DNA of 32,269 bases, from positions 1,191-33,459 of the forward strand of contig JAJPZB010000192.1 of the NCBI GenBank assembly GCA_021204635.1, in the 5' to 3' direction. Made by a program: the position numbers and the translations under genes. Within the stretch, counting starts at the first letter, position 1. Every line of letters begins with the position of its first letter. The notes under the pieces were generated by a model. The model saw nothing but the letters and a program-made list of their open reading frames with translations, had not been told where the DNA came from and did no database searches. This DNA is from Opitutia bacterium (GTDB lineage Bacteria; Verrucomicrobiota; Verrucomicrobiia; Opitutales; UBA953). This document shows, in pieces, positions 8,323 to 17,142 of the stretch.

Positions 8323-8924
8323 TTGTCCAAAGTTTCTTCTTCGTTAAAGCGTTTTGCCTGCGGGTGATTGCGCCCGAGTTGCGGCAATAGGCTGAAAAAC
8401 AGATATAGAATCACGCCGACAACAATAGCGCAATCCGCGACATTGAATGCCGGCCAGCGATAGTTCACGAGCGGGACGTGGACGTCCAAAAAATCTATCA
8501 CGCAACCGCGGGCGAGCCGATCGACGAGATTGCCAACAATGCCGCCCGCGAGGACGCCGAGCGAGATTTGGAACGGCCGCCGCTCCAACTCCAAATTTTT
8601 GCGAAAGAAAAAAATCGCCGCGAGCGCGATGAGCGCGAAAATGCTGAGCCCGATTTGCCAGCCGGCGAGCAAGCTGAATGCCGCGCCCGGATTGTCTATG
8701 CAGACGATGTAGAAAAAGCCCGGGATTATCGCAACGGGATCGTGCCCCGGCACATAGCCAATTTCGCCCGGCAGAAAATACGTCGGTGGCGCGTCAGCCT
8801 CCCAGCCAAACGCCGCGACAACAATGAGCTTCGTCAATTGATCCAAGACGAACACCGCAGCCACGAGCGTCCAAAACGTCTTGTACTTGCGGAAATGCGG
8901 AAATTTGGAACAAAACGAAATCAT
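8319..8924 (-). CDS. lspA: Lipoprotein signal peptidase (signal peptidase II)
   Basis: This inner-membrane aspartyl protease removes the signal peptide of prolipoproteins after lipid modification. From the ATG at 8924 the protein has 201 residues, slightly longer than most LspA. Conserved elements are DQLTK (28-32), NPGAAFS (78-84), GNLVDRL with catalytic D135, and FNVAD with catalytic D164. Four membrane helices are visible at about 17-37, 90-108, 119-136 and 164-182. An extended frame reaches a TTG at 8984, but the ATG at 8924 has GGAG three bases upstream and gives the normal family N-terminus. It follows the DksA-type gene and overlaps the thioesterase gene by four bases. Confidence 0.96.
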   Translation of the reverse strand: MISFCSKFPHFRKYKTFWTLVAAVFVLDQLTKLIVVAAFGWEADAPPTYFLPGEIGYVPGHDPVAIIPGFFYIVCIDNPGAAFSLLAGWQIGLSIFALIALAAIFFFRKNLELERRPFQISLGVLAGGIVGNLVDRLARGCVIDFLDVHVPLVNYRWPAFNVADCAIVVGVILYLFFSLLPQLGRNHPQAKRFNEEETLDK

Positions 8925-8996
8925 TGTCTCCAGCGATGGCGCCGCCGCGCGTCCCCGCCGAAACTTCCTCCCGCAGGGACGCAACCGGCGCGAGTT

Positions 8997-10619
8997 TTAC
9001 GGTTCGTCGTTCTCTTCGGGGAGCGAAATCGGGGAATCGTTCTCGATGTCGATGACGTCGGAGAGGTCGCCTGTCGCATTCGCGCGGCGGCGGCGAGCTT
9101 CAAGCCCGCGCTGTTTTTCCGCCTCGATTTTCCCTTGCAGGGAATAGCGCGTGAAGGGGACCTTGTTTAGGCGCTCTGCGGGAATCGGTTTTCCGGTGAT
9201 CTCGCAAATGCCGTAAGTGCCTTTTTTCATGCGCTCGATCGCGATGTTGATCTCGGAAAGTTCTTCCTGTTCGGCGGAAAGGCGGCTGATTGCGAAATCG
9301 CGGTCAAACGCTTCGTTGTCGATGTCGGCAGTGTGCTGGCTGTATGCGGAAACGTCGCCGGTTTCCTCTTTGCCCTCTTTGCGGAACGCCTTTTGCGAGT
9401 GGTCGTTTATGCGCGCCAAGAGGCCGTTTTTGCGCTCAATGAGCTTGCGATAATATTTGCGCCACTTCTCCGGAATCTGGCTTTCTTCCTGCGATGCGCT
9501 GTCTTTCGCAAACGGGTCGAAGCCGAAAAGGTCGCTGACGGAAACGGGGCCCACGGGCGCTTTCTTCTGGCGCGTCGGCAACTCCGTCAAAATCACTTTG
9601 CGCTTCTCGGCAGATTTCGCGCTGTCGGCGGTTGCGGGCGCAGACCTCGGGTCGAAAATGTTCATGTTCGTCACGCCGCGACGGAAAAGGAGTTGCTCCA
9701 ATTCCTCCGGCGAATACGCACGCGCGGAGCGGGCGGAGCCTCGATCCGGCTTTGTGACCTCGACATCGCGCGGAACAAAAATCGCCTGCGCGCGCTCGTC
9801 TTCCTTTGATTTCTTGGGCTTGCGGCCACGCTTTGAAACGATCAGCGCGCCTTTGTTGCGGGGCGCCGGAGATTCGGGCTCGGTGGTGGCGGGCGTCTTC
9901 TCCGCCTTGATGGTGGCGGGTTTTGCCGCCTTGGTGGTGGCAACAGTGCCCTTCTTCGCCGCTTTGTCACCACCGTTGTGAGACGCTTTTTTCGCGGGCG
10001 CGGATTTCTTCTCCGGCTTGGTGGTGGCGGGTTTCACCACCTTTGTTGCCGCAGATTTTTTTGCCTTGGTGGTGGCAACAATCTTCGGAGTTTTTTTCTT
10101 GGAAGTTGGTTTCTTCTCGGGCTTGGCCTGAGTTTTTTTCATTGTGGTAGTGTTTTTCTTGGCAGGAACAGGCTTGGTGGCTGCCGGCTTTGCCGATTTT
10201 TTCTTGGTTGTAGTTGTCTTTGTTGTGGCAGATTTTTTCGCCTTGGTGGCGGCAACAATCTTCGCGACTTTCTTGGCAGGAACGGGCTTGGTGGCGGGCT
10301 TCTTCGCCTTGGTGGCGGCAACTGCCTTGGCGGTGGCGGATTTCTTCGCCGGCGCTTTCGCCACAACCTTCGCAACCTTCTTCGCCGCCTGCTTGGTGGC
10401 GGGCTTTGTTGCCGCATGTTTCTTTGCCTTGGTGGTGGCAGCCGGCTTGGTGGCGGCAGGCTTTTTCGCCTTAGTGGTGGCGACAACCTTCGCGGCTTTC
10501 TTGGCGGGAACCGGCTTGGTGGCGAGCTTCTTCGCCTTGGTGGTGGCAACTTTTTTCGCGACAGCAGGCTTTTTCTTCGCGACAGGGGATTTTTTTGTTT
10601 TTTGCTTTGAGGTAGTCAT
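8997..10619 (-). CDS. Histone H1-like lysine-rich region fused to a DksA/TraR domain
   Basis: The protein has 540 residues. About residues 1-260 are low-complexity Lys/Ala/Thr/Pro with repeated TKAKK (six times) and PVPAKK (three times), resembling histone H1 tails and bacterial DNA-compacting proteins. A basic RGRKPKK segment near residue 260 resembles an AT-hook. A linker follows, then a DksA/TraR-like domain at about 385-515: a helical hairpin and the finger region YGICEITGKPIPAERLNKVPFTRYS. Only one of the four zinc-ligand cysteines remains (C472). DksA proteins bind in the RNA polymerase secondary channel, and the acidic tip motif cannot be assigned with certainty here. It probably binds both DNA and polymerase, which is inference. 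The gene begins the run leading to lspA. A TTGACA lies 70-80 bases upstream but has no good -10 at proper spacing. Confidence 0.92.
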   Translation of the reverse strand: MTTSKQKTKKSPVAKKKPAVAKKVATTKAKKLATKPVPAKKAAKVVATTKAKKPAATKPAATTKAKKHAATKPATKQAAKKVAKVVAKAPAKKSATAKAVAATKAKKPATKPVPAKKVAKIVAATKAKKSATTKTTTTKKKSAKPAATKPVPAKKNTTTMKKTQAKPEKKPTSKKKTPKIVATTKAKKSAATKVVKPATTKPEKKSAPAKKASHNGGDKAAKKGTVATTKAAKPATIKAEKTPATTEPESPAPRNKGALIVSKRGRKPKKSKEDERAQAIFVPRDVEVTKPDRGSARSARAYSPEELEQLLFRRGVTNMNIFDPRSAPATADSAKSAEKRKVILTELPTRQKKAPVGPVSVSDLFGFDPFAKDSASQEESQIPEKWRKYYRKLIERKNGLLARINDHSQKAFRKEGKEETGDVSAYSQHTADIDNEAFDRDFAISRLSAEQEELSEINIAIERMKKGTYGICEITGKPIPAERLNKVPFTRYSLQGKIEAEKQRGLEARRRRANATGDLSDVIDIENDSPISLPEENDEP

Positions 10620-10814
10620 TTTGCTTGAAATGTATTTTCCGTTAAACCGGAGGGTGAAAAATTCCGCGGAAGCATGCTAATTTTTTTCCGTCTGTCAACG
10701 GATTATTAACGTACCCCCACCATAAAAATCTCCCACGAGCCCGCCGCGCAATTTTCACGTGGCGTTCTCGCGCCAAAAAGCATATCTTTTTTCGTTTACG
10801 GTTTTTTCAAGAAA

Positions 10815-13538
10815 ATGACGCAAGACATTCCGAAAAATTACGAGTCCTCGCAGGTCGAATCACGCTGGTATGAGCGCTGGGCAAACAATGGCTGCTTCAC
10901 CGCAGACCCGGCGCGCGTCAGCGAAGCTCATCCTGCGTACTCAATCGTGATACCGCCACCAAACGTGACCGGAGTCTTGCACATGGGCCACGTGCTCAAC
11001 AACACGATTCAGGACATTCTCGCCCGCCGCGCCCGCTTGGAGGGCAAAGAGGTTTTGTGGCTTCCGGGCACAGACCACGCCGGCATTGCCACGCAGGTGA
11101 TGGTCGAAAAACATCTCAGAAAAACCGAGGGCAAAACCCGCCACGACATTGGCCGCGAAGAATTTTTGAAGCGCGTCTGGGCGTGGAAAAAAGAAAAAGG
11201 CGGAATCATCATCAACCAGCTGAAAAAGCTCGGTTGCTCGTGCGACTGGTCGCGCGAACGCTTCACGATGGACGAGCGTTATTCGGCGTGCATTCAGAAA
11301 ATTTTTGTCGATCTCTACAAAAAAGGCCTCATATATCGCGGGCGGCGCATGGTGAATTGGTGCCCTGCCTCGCTCACGGCGCTTTCCGACGAAGAAGTCC
11401 TGATGGAGCCGCACAAGGGATTTCTCTACTATTTCAAGGTCGAAATCGCGGAAGAGCCCGGCACATTTCTCACAATCGCGACAACGCGCCCCGAGACGAT
11501 CCCCGGCGATTCCGCCGTCGCCGTCAACCCGAAAGACGAGCGCTACGCGAAATACATCGGCAAGCACGTAATTCGCCCGCTGCCGAAGGAAAATCAGGAG
11601 CCTATGCCGATTGTCGGTGACGAATCCGTCGAGTTTGAGTTTGGCACGGGAGTGCTCAAAGTCACGCCGGCGCACGACAAAACGGACTTTGAAATCGGGC
11701 GCCGCCACGGGCTGAAAGTCATCGACATAATGAATCCCGACGGCACGATGAACGCGCTCGCAGGCGCGGATTTGGCGGGTTTGGATCGCTTTGTTGCGAG
11801 AGAAAAATCCGTCGATCTCCTGCGGGAACTCGGCTTGCTCGTGAAGGAAGAGCCCTACGAGAACAAGGTCGGAATAAGCGAGCGAGCGAAAGTCCCCGTC
11901 GAGCCGCGGCTTTCCGAGCAATGGTTTTTGAAATACCCGAGCGTTGCCGCCGCGCGGGAATGCGTCGCCACGGGCGCGATGAAATTTCACCCCGCGCGCT
12001 GGAGCAAGGTGTATGAGCACTGGATGAGCAACTTGCAGGATTGGTGCATCTCGCGGCAACTGTGGTGGGGTCACCGCATCCCCGTTTGGTATTCCAAAAG
12101 CGACCCGGCAAAAATCCACTGCGACACTGTGCCGCCCGCCGACATCGAGAATTGGACGCAAGATCCCGACGTCCTTGACACCTGGTTTTCATCATGGTTG
12201 TGGGCGTTCGCAACAATGGGCTGGGACTTGGACACGCCCGAGAGCGAAATGCCCGAGCTCCTGAAAAAATTCTACCCGACGAGCGACCTCGTGACCGCGC
12301 CGGACATTATTTTCTTCTGGGTCGCGAGAATGATAATGGCGGGCTTTGAATGGCGCCGCGAACTGCCGTTCCGCAACGTGTATTTCACGGGAATTGTCCG
12401 CGACAAACTCGGGCGAAAAATGTCGAAAACGCTCGGAAATTCGCCCGACCCGCTCGACCTGATTTCGCGCTACGGCGCGGATGCGTTGCGCTTCGGGACA
12501 ATGCGCTCTGCCCCGCTCGGGCAAGATGTTTTGTTCGACGAAAAGAATGTCGAGCTCGGCAGAAATTTCTGCAACAAACTCTGGAACGCCGCACGATTCC
12601 GCCAAATGAACGGCGCCACCACTGTCGCGGACAATTCCTCGCTCGCGGCGATTGTGGCGAGAATCGAGCCCGCGCTCTGCGACGCCGACGACCATGCGAT
12701 TATCGACGCCTTGCTCCGCCTCATTCGCAGTTGCTCCGACGCCCTCGCGAACTACGAATTTAACGCATACACGCAGACGCTCTACGCGTTTTTCTGGAAC
12801 GACTTCTGCGATTGGTATGTCGAGGTAGCGAAAACGCGCCTCGCAGACGAAAAGCTTCGCGGCAACGTTCTCGCGATTCAGGATTTGTGCCTGCGACAAT
12901 TCCTGCTCTGCCTCGAGCCCCTCGCGCCGTTTATCACCGAGGAACTCAGCCACCTGCTCGGCTACGTCGCCGAGGGCGAATTTTTGCAGTCGCAAACGCT
13001 TTCAACCGCTGACGCTCTCGCGAAGACACTCGCGGCGCGCGGGCTGAAAATCGACGACAAAGCCGTCGCCGAAATCGCGCAAATCCGCGAGTTTGTCACG
13101 CAAGCCCGCGCCCTGAAATCCCACAACAATGCGGGCACGAAAAAGGATTGTCTGTTCCGACTCGCGCTCAAAGACGCTGCGGCGGGCGAGCTACTCAAAC
13201 GCAACGCGGCGAAGATTCGCACGCTCGCGGGCGCGCGGGAAATCGAGATTGTGGCGGCGGGCGACAACAATGCCGGAGCCTCGGCGGTGACGCCGCTCGG
13301 CACGCTTTCGCTCGACATCACGGGCTTGGCAGATGTTGTGGCGGAGCGCAAGCGGCTGACCCGCGAGCTCGAAAAACTCGACAAGGCTGTCGCGGCGGGC
13401 ACGGCGAAGGTCAACAATCCCGCGTTCGCCTCAAAGGCGCCGGCACACATTCTCGAAGGCGCGAAAAAGCAGCTCGCGGAAACGCAGGCGAAGCGCGACG
13501 AAATTGCGAAGCTTCTCGCCGCTCTTCCCGCAGAATAA
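10815..13538 (+). CDS. valS: Valyl-tRNA synthetase
   Basis: This class I enzyme charges tRNA-Val with valine. The 907-residue length is normal. The N-terminus carries PPPNVTGVLHMGH with the HIGH-type signature HMGH at 56-59. The editing domain (about 190-360) includes TTRPETIPGD, and the KMSKS loop reads KMSKT at about 535-539. Anticodon-binding helices follow, and a C-terminal tRNA-binding coiled coil occupies about residues 840-905. The start at 10815 gives the standard MTQDIPKNYE N-terminus. The gene is divergent from the DksA fusion across 195 bases and is followed 37 bases later by ileS, so the two synthetases are probably co-transcribed. Confidence 0.98.
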   Translation: MTQDIPKNYESSQVESRWYERWANNGCFTADPARVSEAHPAYSIVIPPPNVTGVLHMGHVLNNTIQDILARRARLEGKEVLWLPGTDHAGIATQVMVEKHLRKTEGKTRHDIGREEFLKRVWAWKKEKGGIIINQLKKLGCSCDWSRERFTMDERYSACIQKIFVDLYKKGLIYRGRRMVNWCPASLTALSDEEVLMEPHKGFLYYFKVEIAEEPGTFLTIATTRPETIPGDSAVAVNPKDERYAKYIGKHVIRPLPKENQEPMPIVGDESVEFEFGTGVLKVTPAHDKTDFEIGRRHGLKVIDIMNPDGTMNALAGADLAGLDRFVAREKSVDLLRELGLLVKEEPYENKVGISERAKVPVEPRLSEQWFLKYPSVAAARECVATGAMKFHPARWSKVYEHWMSNLQDWCISRQLWWGHRIPVWYSKSDPAKIHCDTVPPADIENWTQDPDVLDTWFSSWLWAFATMGWDLDTPESEMPELLKKFYPTSDLVTAPDIIFFWVARMIMAGFEWRRELPFRNVYFTGIVRDKLGRKMSKTLGNSPDPLDLISRYGADALRFGTMRSAPLGQDVLFDEKNVELGRNFCNKLWNAARFRQMNGATTVADNSSLAAIVARIEPALCDADDHAIIDALLRLIRSCSDALANYEFNAYTQTLYAFFWNDFCDWYVEVAKTRLADEKLRGNVLAIQDLCLRQFLLCLEPLAPFITEELSHLLGYVAEGEFLQSQTLSTADALAKTLAARGLKIDDKAVAEIAQIREFVTQARALKSHNNAGTKKDCLFRLALKDAAAGELLKRNAAKIRTLAGAREIEIVAAGDNNAGASAVTPLGTLSLDITGLADVVAERKRLTRELEKLDKAVAAGTAKVNNPAFASKAPAHILEGAKKQLAETQAKRDEIAKLLAALPAE

Positions 13539-13575
13539 ACGGCAACAAACAATTTTTGCATTCCCTTTCAAAATC

Positions 13576-16380
13576 ATGTCAGCAGAACTCAAAAACACGT
13601 TGAACCTTCCGATCACGGATTTCCCAATGCGCGCAAATCTCGCGGTGCGGGAGCCGAATCGCATAGAGTTTTGGGAGAAAACCGACCTCTACACGCGGCT
13701 TCAAAAGAAGAACGCGGCGACGGGAAAAACCTTCGTGTTGCACGACGGACCGCCGTTCACAAATGGCGACGTCCACATCGGGACCGCGCTCAACAAACTG
13801 CTCAAAGACATAATCATGCGCTATAAAACCATGCGCGGATTTCGCACGCCGTATGTCCCGGGCTGGGATTGCCACGGCTTGCCGATCGAGCACAAGGTCA
13901 TGAAGGAACTGCACGCGAAGGCGAAGACATTGTCTCCGCTCGAAGTCCGCAAGGCGTGCGCGGAATTTTCCGAAACTTTCATCGAAAAACAGCGCAAACA
14001 ATTTCGCCGGCTCGGCATTCTCGCCGATTGGCAATCTGAATACAAAACGAAGAATCCCGCATACGAAGCCGACATCGTGCGCACATTCGCGAATATGGTC
14101 GAGCGCGGGCTCATCTACCGAAGCAAAAAGCCGGTTTACTGGTCAATCCCCTGCAAAACGGCTCTCGCAGAAGCGGAAATCGAGTACAAAAACCACATCT
14201 CGACGAGTATTTGGGTCGCGTTCGCGCAGGTTGACGCACCGGAAAGAAATTTTGTCATTTGGACGACGACGCCGTGGACAATTCCCGCGAACATGGCTGT
14301 CGCCGTGCACCCCGAGTTGGAATACGTGGAAATTTCGCACGGCGGAAAAATCTACATTGTCGCAGACGCTCTCGCGGAAAAATTTATCGCAGACTGCGCT
14401 CTCGCCGGCGCAACAATCGGGGAAAAGCACATGGGCAAAACGCTCGAGGGAATTAAAACGCGCCACCCGATTTGCGACCGCGTCTCGCCTATTGTTTGCG
14501 CAGATTACATCACGACAGACGCCGGCACGGGCTGCGTCCACACCGCCGGCGGCCACGGCATCGAGGACTACCAGACATGCCTGCGCTACGGAATCGAGAT
14601 TTATTGCCCCGTCAACGACGACGGAGTTTACGACAACGACGGCCGCGTCCCTGCAGAGCTCGTCGGCGTCTCGGTCTTGGATGTGAACGGGAAATGCCCC
14701 GCGAACGAGGTAGTTTTGCAACTGCTCGAAAAGTCCGGAACGCTTCTCAAAACGTCGAAAATCGAGCACCAATATCCGCACTGCTGGCGCTCGAAGACGC
14801 CGGTGATTTTCCGCGCCATGGACCAGTGGTTCGTCGCGCTCGACAAAGGCGGAATGCGAGCCGCCGCGCTCGAGCAAATCGGCGAAGTGTCGTGGGTGCC
14901 GGCGTCGGGCGAAAACCGCATTCGCGCCGCCGTCGAAGGCAGACCCGATTGGTGCATTTCGCGGCAACGCTCGTGGGGCGTGCCGATTCCCGTTTTCTAC
15001 GACAATGACACGCGCGAGCCGTTTCTCGACGCGAAAGTCGTTCGCGGCATCGCGGACAAAATCGCGACGGCGGGCACGAATCTGTGGTTTGAAAAAACGC
15101 CCGCCGAGTTGCTCGCGGGCATCGAAGTTCCCGCCAACTGGCCCGCGCCGGAAAAGCTCGTCAAGGGCACAGACACTCTCGACGTCTGGATCGATTCGGG
15201 CTCGTCGAGCGCAGCAGTTTTGAAGCGCAACCCCGAGTTGACTTTCCCAGCAGATCTCTACCTCGAAGGTTCCGACCAACACCGCGGCTGGTTCCAGTCT
15301 TCGCTGTGGACGAGCGTCGTCAATTTCGGTTGCGCGCCATACAAAAAAGTGCTCACGCACGGCTTTGTCGTGAACGAGGGCACGCGGCAGAAAATCTCGA
15401 AGTCCGACGGCAAACCGCAAACCGCCGACGGCTATGTCTCGAGATACGGCGCGGACGTCGTGCGGCTTTGGATCGCGTCTGAAAATTATCAGAACGATAT
15501 TCCGCTCTCCGACAGCATTCTCGACGCGACGGCGACGCAGTATCGCAACATTCGCAACACGATTCGCTATCAGCTTTCCAACCTCTACGACTTCGACCCC
15601 GCAACAAACGCCGTGCCGTTCGCGGAGTTGACGCTCATCGACAAATGGGCTCTCGGGAAGTTCCGCACCCTGCTCGCCGAAGTAACGAAAAACTACGAGA
15701 ACTACGAATTTCACAAGGCATATGCCGCGATTGACGCGTTCACGGTCGAGACGCTTTCCGCGACATACCACAACATACTGAAAGATCGCCTCTACACGCT
15801 CGCGCCAAATTCGCACGAGCGCCGTTCGTCGCAGACCGCGATTTACACGATATTTGTCGCATATCTAAAAATGCTCGCGCCAATGCTCCCGTTCACAACA
15901 GACGAGGCGTGGGGATTTTTCACCGCGAAAAACGAGTACACGGAAAACTCGATCCTGTTGCAGGATTGGCCCGCGCTTCCGGAAGAGCTTTCGTTTTCGC
16001 AGGAGGTGGCGGAGTTTGACGCGCTTTTGAAGACGCTCGACGCCGTAAATTTAAAGCTTGACGCGTTGCGCTCGGCGAAGGTCATCGGGCAATCGCTCGA
16101 CGCGCTCGTCACGATTTCGGGCGATCCCGCAGACCCCGCGTTCGCATTGTTGCAGAAGCATTTCGCCGAGTTGCCGGAGACGTTCATCGTGTCCGACGTC
16201 AAGTTGGTTGCTGCGCCGGCGGGCACGCCACTCTCTGTCGAGGCGGTCAAGGCAGAATCGCTCGGCTACGTGCGTTGCCCGCGTTCGTGGCGGTGGGTGC
16301 CGGAGCTCGTCGAGGCGGGGAAATTCGGCAAGGTCTCGCCACGATGCCGCGAGGCTCTCAAAGCGAAGTACGAGCTCTGA
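13576..16380 (+). CDS. ileS: Isoleucyl-tRNA synthetase
   Basis: This class I synthetase charges tRNA-Ile. From the ATG at 13576 it has 934 residues; the longer open frame starts inside valS and is rejected. It shows DGPPFTNGDVHIGTALNK with the HIGH signature (HIGT near residue 67), the editing-domain motif TTTPWTIPAN, GWDCHGLPIE, WCISRQRSWG and KISKSDGK near residue 606. E. coli-type IleS ends in a zinc-binding domain with two Cys pairs. Here the end reads RCPRSWRWVPEL and then SPRCREALKAKYEL, so one cysteine of each pair is missing and zinc binding there is doubtful. Conserved residues elsewhere argue for a working enzyme. Confidence 0.97.
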   Translation: MSAELKNTLNLPITDFPMRANLAVREPNRIEFWEKTDLYTRLQKKNAATGKTFVLHDGPPFTNGDVHIGTALNKLLKDIIMRYKTMRGFRTPYVPGWDCHGLPIEHKVMKELHAKAKTLSPLEVRKACAEFSETFIEKQRKQFRRLGILADWQSEYKTKNPAYEADIVRTFANMVERGLIYRSKKPVYWSIPCKTALAEAEIEYKNHISTSIWVAFAQVDAPERNFVIWTTTPWTIPANMAVAVHPELEYVEISHGGKIYIVADALAEKFIADCALAGATIGEKHMGKTLEGIKTRHPICDRVSPIVCADYITTDAGTGCVHTAGGHGIEDYQTCLRYGIEIYCPVNDDGVYDNDGRVPAELVGVSVLDVNGKCPANEVVLQLLEKSGTLLKTSKIEHQYPHCWRSKTPVIFRAMDQWFVALDKGGMRAAALEQIGEVSWVPASGENRIRAAVEGRPDWCISRQRSWGVPIPVFYDNDTREPFLDAKVVRGIADKIATAGTNLWFEKTPAELLAGIEVPANWPAPEKLVKGTDTLDVWIDSGSSSAAVLKRNPELTFPADLYLEGSDQHRGWFQSSLWTSVVNFGCAPYKKVLTHGFVVNEGTRQKISKSDGKPQTADGYVSRYGADVVRLWIASENYQNDIPLSDSILDATATQYRNIRNTIRYQLSNLYDFDPATNAVPFAELTLIDKWALGKFRTLLAEVTKNYENYEFHKAYAAIDAFTVETLSATYHNILKDRLYTLAPNSHERRSSQTAIYTIFVAYLKMLAPMLPFTTDEAWGFFTAKNEYTENSILLQDWPALPEELSFSQEVAEFDALLKTLDAVNLKLDALRSAKVIGQSLDALVTISGDPADPAFALLQKHFAELPETFIVSDVKLVAAPAGTPLSVEAVKAESLGYVRCPRSWRWVPELVEAGKFGKVSPRCREALKAKYEL

Positions 16381-16381
16381 G

Positions 16382-16450
16382 CGCCATTGTTACCGCCACC
16401 ACAATGGCGGTTTGTGGTGGCAACAGAGGCGCAACAGTGGCCACCACAAA
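16382..16450 (+). promoter_or_regulatory. Mutually exclusive hairpins in the alkA-like leader
   Basis: Three pairings compete. CGCCATTGT (382-390 of 16 kb) pairs with ACAATGGCG (401-409) over 9 bp. GCCACCACAA (16395-16404) pairs with TTGTGGTGGC (16412-16421) over 10 bp with a 7-base loop. TTTGTGGTGGC (16411-16421) pairs with GCCACCACAAA (16440-16450) over 11 bp. The middle segment can use only one partner, and the third pairing ends five bases before the glycosylase ATG. This resembles an attenuator or translation switch. It may instead be a by-product of the GTGGTGG-rich repeats common in this genome. Confidence 0.4.
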
Positions 16451-16455
16451 GCGAC

Positions 16456-17142
16456 ATGGCGACTTATTTTCGATACGGGGAAAAGGAAATCGCCTACCTG
16501 AAACGCGCGGACGCGAGATTGTCTTACGCCATCGACAAGATTGGCAAAGTGAGGCGGCAAGTCATTCCCGACCTCTTTGCCGCGCTCGTCCACTCGATTG
16601 TCGGGCAACAAATCACCACCAAGGCGCACGAGACAATTTGGAAGAGAATGCAAGCGGGGATTGCGGCGATAACGCCGGCAACAATGAGCGCGCTCGCGCC
16701 GGAAGAGTTGCAAGGCTTCGGGATTTCGCTCAGGAAGGCGGGATACATCAGGGGCATCGCGCAAAAGGTAATCTCCGGTGAGTTCGACATCGCCGCACTA
16801 AATTCCATGAGCGATGACGAAGTCTGCGCGCAACTTTCAACATTAAAGGGGATTGGAGTTTGGAGCGCGGAAATGCTCATGATTTTTTCCATGCAACGCC
16901 CAAACGTTTTGAGCTTTGGCGACCTCGGGATCCTGCGTGGATTGCGAATGCTCTACCACCGTGGAAAAATTGACCACCAAGCGTTTGAAAAATATCGCAG
17001 GCGCTTTTCTCCTTATTGCAGTGTTGCAAGCCTCTATTTGTGGTCTGTGGCAGGGGGCGCAATCCCGGAATTAAAAGACCCCACCACCAACCCAAATTCT
17101 CACCACCAACCCGCCACCACTAACCCACCACCACTAACCTAA
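16456..17142 (+). CDS. AlkA-family DNA-3-methyladenine glycosylase (HhH-GPD)
   Basis: The protein has 228 residues from the ATG at 16456; the open frame reaches 16387, but its extra 23 residues come from the repeat-rich leader. It has the helix-hairpin-helix LKGIGVWSAEMLMIF (130-144) and the catalytic aspartate D156 in VLSFGDLGILRG, as in the HhH-GPD base-excision glycosylases that release alkylated purines. VGQQITTKAHETIW is also typical of the family. No Fe-S cysteine loop is present, so it is AlkA-like rather than Nth/MutY-like. The last 20 or so residues (after about 208, rich in Pro, Thr, Asn and His) are translated CACCACCAACCC repeats and are probably a disordered tail. It is followed by the Ogt-type gene, a second alkylation-repair function. 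Confidence 0.92.
   Translation: MATYFRYGEKEIAYLKRADARLSYAIDKIGKVRRQVIPDLFAALVHSIVGQQITTKAHETIWKRMQAGIAAITPATMSALAPEELQGFGISLRKAGYIRGIAQKVISGEFDIAALNSMSDDEVCAQLSTLKGIGVWSAEMLMIFSMQRPNVLSFGDLGILRGLRMLYHRGKIDHQAFEKYRRRFSPYCSVASLYLWSVAGGAIPELKDPTTNPNSHHQPATTNPPPLT

Noticed and set aside
10670..10698. Promoter for the DksA fusion gene
   Set aside because: A perfect TTGACA exists on the minus strand at 10698-10693, but no acceptable -10 lies 16-18 bases downstream; the nearest TAGCAT is only 13 away.
14143..15816. 557-residue open frame antisense to ileS
   Set aside because: ileS is certain here and the antisense product has no coherent features.
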